From contig CAJFCJ010000021.1 of NCBI GenBank assembly GCA_904063045.1, positions 124,001 to 188,000 on the forward strand: a DNA stretch of 64,000 nt, in the 5' to 3' direction. Source of the stretch: Dimorphilus gyrociliatus. Lineage: Eukaryota > Annelida > Polychaeta > Dinophilidae. Position numbers and translations under genes: made by a program. Shown one piece after another: positions 51,286 through 61,893 of the stretch; position 1 is the first letter of the stretch; every line of letters begins with the position of its first letter. The notes under the pieces were generated by a model. The model worked only from the letters and a program-made list of their open reading frames with translations, did no database searches and was not told where the DNA came from.

Positions 51286-54200
51286 ATGTATGGAATGGAA
51301 GAAGAATATCCCTCACCTACTTCTAATCGAAGAAACTCGGCCTTTTCCACCTGGCAAGGAGAACAGAGAAGAAATTCTAAAAAGAAAAGACCTGAAGAAG
51401 AACGGATAACTACACCAGTTCGAAAAGCAAGGAAGGAAAGTTCTGTATTCCTAAAAAGGGACGGTAGTGAAGAAAGTATAAAATCGGATTATGACCAAAA
51501 AACGTCTCTAAAAACTAAAAAATCGACACCGGTGGTTTCAAATACAGCAAAATTATCGGTCAGACAGTGGAACATTCTCTTTGCGTTTTGGGATCACGAT
51601 ACGTTCGTCAGGGCTCGTTACGGTGGAGTTTTTTTATCCTTCATGGCAGCTATTTGCGCAATTATTAGTCTGGTAAATGCAGATTGGATAAGATACTCAG
51701 GTACGTTACTTGAACTTTAAAGTATTTTGCAAAGAAATATTAAGACTATAAAATAGGAAAAATAAAACAAAAGTGCGAGAATGAAAGTGAAAAAATTAAA
51801 AAAAAAAGAACATAAAACACTCGTAAACAACTTCTTTTGCAAAATTACAGCTTTGAGTAGGCACTTATCCTTTCCACTCCCCCTCCTTCCCCTCTATCTT
51901 TCCTCCTTTTCTTTCTCTTTCATTAATTAATTATAAACCTATTGTATAAAACGCCTCAAATTTTTGGGTATTTCATTCAGAATGATTTTTATCAATAAAA
52001 AACGTATGTAACATTTAACTTTGGTATTATTAATTATTTAAAATTGTAAGATCAATGAATATTGTTTTTTTTTGTCCCTTTTGACTAGAAAAAGTAGGTA
52101 TACATACGGTGGGCTTATGTTTTAACATTTATGCAGTGCTTTTGCATATTTTGTTGTATCAAATGGATGCATTTAAGTAGAGAGCATATGCGCTTTGTTT
52201 TATTATATGTCAGAGATCAATATATAGTATACTGTATATATTACAGTATATTATTTATAATGTACAGTAATTTATAATGTACCATATTTTTAAGTAAATA
52301 ATTTGAAGCATTCAAGTCTTAATAAATACAAGCTGTGTAGTAGCAGGTATATAGCTATGTAAGGGATATGCTATTCCTTTATCCGTATAGTATAAATAGC
52401 TATCCTAATCATATTCTATATATTTTTACATTCCTTCCTTACGTAATATCCAATTTAATATATGACAAGAGCTTATACGGTAATTTAACCCCAAAGCCTA
52501 TATGGCAGGTTGAAAAAAGCGGCTCATTGTATATCTCAATGCCAATACCAACAAATATGAAACTTTTCTGCTCCGTTTCTAAATTTTATCTTATACTTTT
52601 TAAGTACATGAATATAAAAAGAAGAAAATATTATATTATCTATCTACTATATGCTAATAAGGAAGCTAAATATAAATATATTTAAATATTCATTACTTTG
52701 TTTCTTTTCAAGTGTTTTCTCTATATTTTTTATATTGTTTCTTAACAAAAACTTTTTAAATAATAAATTTTATTTTACTATATAGATATGTATTATTGTT
52801 ATTTTTTGGCACATAGGCAGGTGTTGTTTTCTCTTTCTTTAAATACGTAAATATAAATATATTGTATATATTCAGCCTCTATTCCATACTAATATAACAT
52901 AATATACTAACTACATATGTTTTCTATATACGTGTGTGTATGAACTTTTATTTATGTATTTAATTTTCATCCTATATCTGTGAATATAATATTTAAACAA
53001 TACTATTAAAGTTATTAATTTATTACATTATACTTATTTTTATAACTGCTAAAGCTGTTTTTCTGATGTTAATAATGGATATTATTTAATATTTCAAGAA
53101 AATATGCTTTAAAAGAGCGACAACGAATTTTATCGGTCATACATTTTCCATTAGATATTATTATAGAATATATACGACAACGAATATATAAATTAATTTC
53201 CAATTGAGGAGGTTTCGTCCTACAACTAATGACCGTTTATCTTTTAGATGATATTCAAAGAATTCTAGAGTGCAGCTTACCAAAAGAGTTTCACTTTCAA
53301 AAAAATATAACATATGCTTAGTTATTGATGAATAACAACCTGTTGCTGTAAAAAAAGGAAGAGAAATTTTTACTATCTAACCCAATACTAATTATGCGAG
53401 GCTTCATCAGTTCTGTTTCTCGGCTATGAATATTTGATCCCTTATTTAAATATTTAATATTAACTATGCAAGAACTTGTTACTAAAGAGTGAGCGATTAA
53501 TCCATTAATGATTATTCCTTCAACTATCAGTAAACTTTATATACAATAGAATGGGCAAAATATATGGGGAATTCACAGTTTATTACTTGGCTTTTATTCC
53601 ATTTTCCCAAGAGAATAATTAGATGGTCGTCTCTTTATTAATAGTTTATTAGTATCATTCCGTTTCACTTTGTTTCCATTTAGAGGCTTGTTGCTCGCTT
53701 TAGACCCCTCTCGCAAATGCAGTATACACAGTTGACTCGATAGATGACAGCACTGATTATTGTTTATTTAGCCCTTCGATATCTTTATATAAGTGTTCAC
53801 TTTTCAGACACCAATTACGGAGATGTTACTGCTGGACTATGGAAAATATGCTCATCTACCGTTGAAAGAGACAACTGTACGAATTCGCTCGGTAAAAAAG
53901 GTAAGAACTGAACGTAAAGTAAGTCGATACGTGTTCAACGTCTCTCCAGTTATCGAAAATCGTACTGTCACGTGACTAACTGACTGAGAAGAAATCTCAG
54001 AGTCACATGATCAACTTTTTCCCCCACCCTCTCTCTATCTCTCGCTCTCCCTCTCATTTTATATGTCTATCTCTATCTCGCCCTCATTCTTCTATCTATT
54101 TACTCCTACATCTCTCCGACATTGTTTGGTCTACGTCTCTATTTCTCATTGACTAACGCTTCTTCTCGCTCTCCCACCCATCCTGTCGACATATCTGTCT

Positions 54201-57200
54201 TCTTTAAAAAAAAGTCTCTGAGGTGTCTCCGTCCTCTTCCCACGACAATTGTTTGAAAAAAAAAACAACAAAAGGGAAATGAGCCTAATGGAAAAGAGAT
54301 GCTTATGAAATTTTCATAAACTAACTCATTGAACGCAGCTGAGGTCATGTTTAGAAACTATTCATGCAAACGATTCGCGTCTATTTGCGAACGATGTTGC
54401 AATTCGTCAAGTTCAAACCGTCTACTACGGAGAACATTTACAGCCTGAGGAAATTTTCGGAGGCAGAACAAAGAGAAGAGAAATATCTAAGGAAGCCGTA
54501 TCGGTTAGGAGGAGTATTCAGTGGTTTTTTCGCAATTTGTTTGACCCTTATATCGGTTTCAAATACCTATTGGGCTCAGTTAGAAGCCGGTAAGGCATAA
54601 AATAACCTTTTTTATTGAATTATCGTCGGTTAAAGGGTCGGTATAGCCAAATACTTTTGTTATTACAAATTAGATCGCGGGTTTATATGAAATTTTTATA
54701 ATGCGTTTCTCATTAATTTAAGAAGATTAATGTATTCAATAGCATTTTTATTAATTGCTGTAAAGGTAGAATAAAATGTTAAAAGAGATATTTTATATAG
54801 AGAGAATGGAAGCTGTTAACCAAAGAAAGAGACAAAACGATGATAATTTTCGACGCCCCTTATCTATTTAAATTTTTAAATTCATAATTACTAAGAACAA
54901 AGTGACGCTTTAAGACGTTTTTTATTTTAAATGTTAAGACAGTTACTTTATTCTACTTCCATTTGAAAACAATTTGTCATCTGTTGAAACAATCCGGAAG
55001 ATTTAAGTAAGATTACTATACATATCTGTGGCATTTATTACTCTATAATAATTAGAAAATAGATAGACAGACCTTTGTTCTGAATTTATATGCAATAAGT
55101 CATCTTTTGTTACGTTTATTCTTTTACTTTCTATTATACATTTCAATAAGGCACAATATAAAATATTTAAGGCATCTACTAACATGGCCGACTTTTCTGT
55201 AAGCTAATTCGCCATTCAGAGACGACAAACACTTTTATTTGATTGACAAATTCTATAATGAGAATATTAAGTGATGACGATAAAAGAGAAAGCTCGTCAA
55301 ATAATAAGATAAAACTAAAATAAAATATCTCTTATGAAACCGTCCCTTTATCGACCAGTGCATACACTCATTAGCCTGGTTTATAGGACTATAGACACAG
55401 CTAATTATATCACTTCTTCAAGATTCACAGTTCGTAAACCTTTCCCGCATTTTTCTCTATTTAATACAGGAGTCAACGTGGGTCTATGGGAGGATTGCTT
55501 CGAAAATGCCACGATATTGCAGTTATCGAAGATTTGCCCGCATTCTAAAACTTGTAGGGACAATATTTTCGTATATGTTTATAAGATTTACAGGGAATTT
55601 TTATTTCATTCAAACGTTAAGATCGTTAAATAACTTGAAAGTACTTTTATAAATTAAATTCTATAAAAGACCCTATCTTATTATAAGGCATAACTTTTCT
55701 ATCAATCATAGAAGGAAGAAAGGCAATTATTAATAGACAGCAACTCACAGTCTTCTATCCCTTACGAATCAAAAATTATTAATACTCTATGTATTTAAAA
55801 GTTTGATAGATATATTTTCAATGCAACAGTCTAAATCTTATTCCAGTTTTCTCCAAATCTATTCAATGTAGTTAGTATAAAGAAGATACGAAAGAAACGC
55901 TTTCCATAAAAAATATGACTTTGGTCTGATTTATTATCAAAACACGAAATATAAAGGGAAACATAAACATTTCTCTTCTCTTATATAATCCAGTTTATCT
56001 AAAAGGAGTTGTAAATACATCTTAGTTATAACTAATGAGCGTTGTACAATCAGGAAATATTACTAAAAAATTAGACCCTTCCACAAAGAGATTAAGCTGG
56101 TAAACAGAAGCCATTTTTCATAAATGACTAGGTAAATATAGAATAAATTTGTTTAAATAGAAACGCTACATTCTTGATTTGGTCTAAAGCGTTTTCCTTT
56201 TTCTAATTTAATGCAAACCTTATCGTTTAGGCTTCTTTTTAAATGAAATACTGATTCGTATATAAATTAAATTTTTTACTTGTCAATGACGCATTGAAAT
56301 TTCCGGTAACAATTTTTAGTGTTAAATAGTATATTAATGATAAACTATAGAGGATATTTTTATAGCAGATAGTAGAGACTTGATTGAATTCTATTTTTAA
56401 CGATGAAGAAACCTTGTAATCTGAGTTTGGGGAGAAAATGATAAATATTACATATATATCATCCTATTTTCATAGTCGTTAGGAGTAAATAAGGAAAATT
56501 AGTTAAAATAACCTATATACAGCTTTAATAGATGTAATAAGTTAGGGTTAAGGATTGCAGAAAGAGTAAGGGAATAGAGAATGAGGGAAGCGGGGGGGTG
56601 GGGAAAGAGAGTGCGAAGAATGATAGCCGAGGCAAAAGAAACAGTAAGAGACGGAGAAAAGGGGGATAGAAAGGGGAGCACAATTCTATTCGTATAAACG
56701 TCGAATGCAAATGGGACAAATTGCGTTTGTAATCTTATAGAATATAAGGTACAGTAGTTTTTTTTCGAGTACTGGAGAGGCTGACTAGTTTTTTTCTTTT
56801 TCTTTATTCCATTTTTTGCCTATTCGTTGAGTAAAAATTTGATCAACGTAACTTGGTGGATTGGGACAAAAGAGAAAGGGAGCAGGGACGACGGGAGGGG
56901 AGAAAAGAATATAGGAAAAGGAAGGGGAGGAGATAATTTTCCCTTTCTATTGCCTTGTCTATATCCCTTTTCTTCGAAATGTCGCTCTGCTTGGCGAAAC
57001 ACTTTTATTTTTTTGCTTTTTCCGATTACAGATTGGCAGAAAGGCGTTATCGGCCTGCTTATTTTCTCTGTTGCCTTCGGATTTTTGGCTACTATATTGG
57101 CGCTTTGTGGCGTTTGCAGTTTACATTTATCCAAAAAGATATACTACTTTCATTCAGCTGGTGAAATATTTTTTGTCTGTGGTAAGTATAAAGGCCTATT

Positions 57201-58872
57201 CAACTTTTAATCGACTGGAAAAGAATCCTTATAAGTTCATTAGGTGTGATATGTACATACTCTCTTCTCCTTTTCCTTTCTTTCTTGTTCTATCATTCTC
57301 TTATTCTCTCATTCTTTTATGTCTTATTTGTCTTTCTCTCAATGTTCCCTTTCTTTCAAATCCACCGCTGTTTAGCCTTAAAGTTTCGTTCATAAGAGAG
57401 AATTCATTTTCTGCCACAGAGAAGAAATAAAAGTTTAATTATGTCGGAGGCGCGGTTCGTTAATCTGTAAATTTATTTTTAAACCTTTGAAATTGTTTTA
57501 GTATAATCTAGGTGTATAATATTATTTTGCAAGGACTTGACAGTTCTTCTACATCATACTATATAAGTAGATATTTTCTAAGTGCTGAATTATAGAAACA
57601 CGGCAACAACAAAAAAAAACACACAGTATACTGTATGCTCATATATATATACATATATATATATACTCATACATGCGTTCACAGTTATGTAGTTGAGTGC
57701 ATTTCTATATTTTCCGTACACATACAGCAAATTAATTTTCAGTCAAGCTTAATACATATTTGCATCCAAATCTTTAGTCACCTCTTCAAAAGGTACGTGT
57801 TTCAAAATGGAAAAGACAATGAGAAAAAGAGAGAAAAATCGATAAATAACTAATCGTTTCTTTTAACAGTCATTTCCTATTATTACGCTTGATTAGGCTT
57901 TTGGTTTATTATCTGACAAACTTTTCTGAAATTTTTTTTTATTACGATAAAAGAGAGTTTGGAAACAAAAATTCTTCGAAAAATAATACACTATTTATAC
58001 AATATATAAATGACCTAGGCCTATACATTAAATAATAAATATTCATAATAATTTTCGTGTTTCTTTGAATAATCAACAAACTAAATCTTGTTGTTTTTTT
58101 AAAAAAAAAGAAGTAACTTATAATTTGCTTATAGTAAATAAAAATACTGTTGTTAAAAAAAAGGATAAAAGTGTAAAAAAATATATAAAAAACAAAGAAA
58201 GAAAGAAAGAGGATATTACTATAAATCATATTATATTACTCATAAGATTTTATACAGTTCAAATTCATCAATCATAAAATCTCTTCATCTTACTATATTT
58301 AGCAAAAAACATTTTTCTATCTTTTTTTTAAAGGGTTTTTTTTTACATTTCTTAACAAGAAAATGTATGTTCTAATGAATATACATAATCATGTTAAGGT
58401 ATAAAATTAAAAGAAGAAATCATCACAGAAAACAGGATTTTAATACATGGTTAAACGTTTAATACATCTTTCGTTTGAGAGTAATAATACTTATGAATAT
58501 AACCTCAAAGGGTTTCTATATATAGAGAAGTCTATTTTTGATAGATAGTTGTCAAACCGTGTATTGAGGCGCCATCTCTATACTATAGTTTAGTCAATTT
58601 TAAAATACTATCAAATTATTAATATATTCTTTGTTGTTTTTTTTTCTACAGCTTTAGCAACGATAGTAGCAGTAATTGTCTATCCAGTAGCTATTAATAT
58701 GCAAAAGAAGCTGTTGATAAAGACGTATGGCTTCGGTTATGGTTTAGGATGGGGTGGAGCTTGTTTCTTCCTAGGTTCAGCCTTCTGTATGTGCTTCGAC
58801 AATTTTGTTAGGACAACGAGTAATCTAACGTGTTGCAAACCGCCTATGAATAATCAGCGTTCAGTAGTTTAA
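51286..58872 (+). CDS. Claudin/PMP22-superfamily four-TM protein, isoform A
   Basis: Exons: 51286-51700, 53808-53900, 57032-57181 and 58652-58872; all junctions are GT-AG and phase 1; 292 residues. A charged cytoplasmic N-tail of about 108 residues precedes TM1 (GGVFLSFMAAICAIISLVNA). Exon 2 gives extracellular loop 1 with the family signature GLWKIC and a second Cys nine residues on (ERDNC). Exon 3 holds TM2 (VIGLLIFSVAFGFLATILAL) and the start of TM3, and exon 4 the rest of TM3 and TM4 (GLGWGGACFFLGSAFCMCF), with a short tail ending QRSVV. The G-L-W-x-x-C...C motif and four-TM layout place it in the claudin/EMP/PMP22/calcium-channel-gamma/TMEM superfamily. The N-tail is longer than in typical claudins. 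The exact subfamily is not resolved. It acts at the plasma membrane, probably at cell junctions or as a channel accessory. Confidence 0.82.
51701..53807 (+). other. Claudin-like gene, intron 1 (isoform A)
   Basis: AT-rich 2.1 kb between donor TCAG|GTACGT and acceptor TCACTTTTCAG|. No further exon found. Confidence 0.7.
53901..54363 (+). promoter_or_regulatory. Possible internal promoter for claudin-like isoform B
   Basis: Between exon A2 and exon B1. Contains the exact palindrome GTCACGTGAC (53967-53976) about 390 bp before the B start codon, and a pyrimidine-rich tract. A good acceptor (TTGAACGCAG) at about 54330-54339 means B1 could also be reached by splicing from further upstream, so either an internal promoter or an upstream non-coding exon is possible. 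Confidence 0.3.
54364..58872 (+). CDS. Claudin-like protein, alternative isoform B (inferred)
   Basis: Exons: 54364-54589, 55470-55553, then the shared 57032-57181 and 58652-58872; 226 residues. B1 encodes a 46-residue N-tail and TM1 (LGGVFSGFFAICLTLISVSN), paralogous to TM1 of isoform A, and ends in phase 1 at GCCG|GTAAGG. B2 opens with acceptor TTAATACAG| in phase 1 and encodes GVNVGLWEDC, the family signature again, with a second Cys 13 residues later (SKIC). No TM2-TM4 exons exist between B2 and 57032, and B2 offers a phase-1 donor (ACTT|GTAGGG at 55554) that fits the shared exon 3 and gives a loop of almost the same length as A. The donor is the weakest part of the model. The alternative is a truncated tandem duplicate. 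Confidence 0.6.
54590..55469 (+). other. Intron between claudin-like exons B1 and B2
   Basis: AT-rich, about 0.9 kb, no other content recognised. Confidence 0.6.
55554..57031 (+). other. Intron before shared claudin-like exon 3, with purine-rich tracts
   Basis: About 1.5 kb without coding content. Two strongly purine-rich plus-strand stretches lie at about 56560-56690 and 56866-56935, with G runs such as GGGGGGG near 56590. They sit 100-470 bp before the acceptor TCCGATTACAG| at 57031. Confidence 0.6.
57032..57181 (+). CDS. Claudin-like shared exon 3 (TM2 to start of TM3)
   Basis: A 150-bp phase 1-1 exon. Reads DWQKGVIGLLIF then the TM2 helix, a short basic loop (HLSKKIYYFHS) and the start of TM3 (AGEIFFVC). 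Donor TGTG|GTAAGT. The open frame beyond the donor is intronic. Confidence 0.82.
57182..58651 (+). other. Claudin-like gene, last intron
   Basis: AT-rich 1.5 kb with (TA)n near 57640 and poly-A/T runs at 58060-58160. It holds a TAGGCCTA word (58016-58023) and a CTCF-like word (58570-58577). Confidence 0.7.
58652..58872 (+). CDS. Claudin-like shared exon 4 (TM3-TM4 and C-terminus)
   Basis: Opens after TTTTTTTTTCTACAG|. Encodes ALATIVAVIVYPVAIN (TM3), an extracellular loop, TM4 with GWGG and a 20-residue tail with paired Cys (LTCCKPP), ending TAA at 58870-58872. Confidence 0.85.
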
Positions 58873-58897
58873 TTGATAATTAAATGCTTTAAGAGAT

Positions 58898-58903
58898 AAT
58901 AAA
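58898..58903 (+). terminator. Poly(A) signal of the claudin-like gene
   Basis: AATAAA 26 bp beyond the stop codon; would give a very short 3' UTR. Confidence 0.45.
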
Positions 58904-60808
58904 GAAAAAGGAAAAGGAATATTACTCTGAAGAATTTGCTCACTATGCTCTAGTCTTGCTAAACTTGTATATACATCATTTAATCTTAAGAAGTAAAAGA
59001 ACGAATATTATGATTTCCTAGTAAAAAATTAGGTCATTAATTATTTCATCTCATAATATATATGTTTAAAAAAAGCGACTAAAAAGGACAGAACAATTAA
59101 GGAAACGAAAGTGATCTTTTTACAATCTGCTTCAATTTTATCACCTCTACTATTATTTCCATCTCTTTAATTCCGATGTCTTGTTTTCTATTCCTTTAAT
59201 TATATCATATATTAAACAAGAAGAGAAAGACTACGTGTTGCATAAAAAAATGTTTAACAGCGCCATCTGTGAACATTAATATAATTTTTATTCTTATTAT
59301 ATGATCTATTTCGTTGAAATAAAAGAATTTCCATGAGGAGAACTTTGTAACTTTATTTAAAATGTAAATTAAACATCTTTAATTTAATAATTCTAATTCA
59401 AAAATAATAAAATACTAATTAATTAGTTTTTATTGCAAAAAAATGGAAAGTTAAATACCTTTAATACGATAACTTGAAAAACTATTTAATTAGAATGTAA
59501 TATAATTACATAATTAAATATATCTATATAATTTACGAAAATAGGAAGAAATTTCTTATTTTTTTAAAACGACAACAATAATAAAGAATACTACTTGGAA
59601 TATTTTTAATAAGGGAAAAAAGGAGGCCAAAGTATATTCTGTAGCAGCGATTAAACGTTGTTAAAGTGAGAAAAATTCTTAAGCAGTTTTTTTTTCCCTA
59701 CTCTTAGAAATAATACCTTCCCTTTGAAGATGTATTAATAAATTAGGAAAAACAACAACTAACAATAAAAACAACACTCAAAAATTCTTCTGACATCGTT
59801 ATTACATAAAGACAATTATTGAATATGAAGAAACAAACCTATATTTTCTATGTAATAATCAATTAAAGGTAAGGTTTGAAGTTGAGGAAAAATCAAATTC
59901 TCTCGGTCCATAAGTTACTGTTGAAATTTGAGAATAATCTCGTATTTATATTCTAGAGTAAGTTGTCATATTTCTAAAGTACACATTGAAAAGCCATAAA
60001 TAGACACATTGAAATTCAAAGTAGTTGATTAGACGCTAAAAGGTTAATATTGTTTAAGAAAGAAATGTATGATAAATTATGAGAAATTGTATTGCGTGGA
60101 AGAGAAGGACAATAAGAGAAAAAAAATTGCTTATGGTACTTTTATATTCATGTTTATAAATGAGAAATTCAATAGCAATTTCAACTCGAGAGAGACTTTA
60201 ATCTGGCTTTCTACTCAAAGGATACATCATATAACAATAGGTCTCGGTTTTTCCATCAATTGTTATATCTCTTTACTATTCTAAGAACTTAAGAGTCTGT
60301 ATATTTAAGTAAAATTAATGAAGACATTGGTAAGAATTTTGTCAAATACGTTATTTAACAATCCGCCTACTTGGACTGATAAAAAAGAAATAATACATAG
60401 TATTCCCAAGAATTAAACTGATTACATGATAAATTAGTTAATTAGAATAAATTCTATTTTTGAACTATAAGGAGAAAGAAATACTTATTGTCTTTAGTTA
60501 AACATTTTTAATTTAATAGTTCAAGAAACAAACCATTTATGTAACCGAAACAGACATCTAATTGATAGCAGTCTCTTTATCCCAGACGAAATTTATATCC
60601 ATGAAAAGATTCTCTATCAGACTGGAAATTTTCCGACATTCATCGTTTTTAATCGGTCTGAATTGGTACAATGTAAAAAAAATTGGCATAAGCTATTGTT
60701 TGTATACGTTACACTAATTACACGCTTTACTCTTATCAAACAAATAACCGTAGCAGTTTTGGATAACAAATGAGGTACTTGAAAATGATAATTAGATTAG
60801 CATATTAT
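58904..60808. other. Intergenic region between claudin-like and neuropeptide genes
   Basis: AT-rich 1.9 kb, no exon supported. A CTCF-like word is at 59260-59269 (GCGCCATCTG). The upstream regulatory region of the neuropeptide gene presumably lies here. Confidence 0.6.
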
Positions 60809-60814
60809 TATAAA
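60809..60814 (+). promoter_or_regulatory. TATA box of the neuropeptide gene
   Basis: TATAAA (followed by G) 55 bp before the start codon. Transcription would begin near 60839, giving a 5' UTR of about 25 bases. Confidence 0.55.
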
Positions 60815-60863
60815 GCCTGCCTTTCGTCAGTTGATGTCTCGGTGTCGTATTGGAAAAATAATC

Positions 60864-61857
60864 ATGAGTAAAGCCGTTTGCCTCATCGTTCTCTTTGCCC
60901 TGGCAGCAGTTCACTGTGCCGAAAATTCAAAAGCTAAAGTTAAAGTAAGTTAATTATACTTAATTAAATATCTCCTTTCTATTGCAGTATACTGTAAATT
61001 TTAAAGTTAGAGTTGGTAAAATATTACCTGTAAACTTATTATAGGCTTCTTTTGAAGTAATACTAATTAGTAGTTATAAAAGTATATATGATTTATTAAT
61101 AATCAAAAAAATGACTGAAGAATTGTTTCAACAAACATTTTTAAAAAAAAGAAAAAAGCAAGAGAGACGTTTTATCTTTCTTCTCTTCTTTTTATCAATT
61201 TCCTTGCTGTAAACATTTCCAAGATTTTTTTACTTTTTCTTCAGTTTTTCCTTTTTAAATAATAAAAAAACCTTTAAAAGTAAATGAATTTTTTAAGACT
61301 TTTTTCTAAAATATATATAAAAGTCATTCTATTGAAATTATTGTATAGAATATGACGTTGCCTCATCAGCAACAACCTTTATTCAGGTTGCAAACTGTTA
61401 AGATTTTTCATATTGTGACTTGATTACATATGAAGTGATATTGAACGTGACTATTTCTTTTGCTACTTCTCCTCCTTGCTGAGAAGGGTGATGAAAGTAG
61501 TCATCATTTAGATTACTTGTGCAAAATATATAAATATATATATATATATATTTTATATGCGAGTGCAATTAAATAATTTGAGTATTCCTAATGAACAAAC
61601 GAAACAAATCTCATCTTCGTAATTTTTGGCTTTTTCTATCACTATTACTCAAATATATATAGAAATTGCTAAGTTAATAGAAGAGTAATCTTAATACTCT
61701 AATAGATAAATAAAAAAGATTCATTTCTTTTACTCTTCTTGCCTTATTTAAAATAATTTTTAATAGAAATAAACAATAAAATGTCTAAAATATTTTAATA
61801 AAGTACTAATTTTCACTTATATCTCTACACATAGTTATATAAACAACGTCTTTCTAT

Positions 61858-61893
<36 letters not shown>

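Noticed and set aside
56827-57210. Plus-strand frame of 127 codons overlapping claudin-like exon 3
   Set aside because: Runs through the intron and acceptor; only 57032-57181 has family signal.
58060-58160. Poly-T/poly-A run resembling a retroposed tail or hairpin
   Set aside because: No element body or target-site duplication could be identified next to it.
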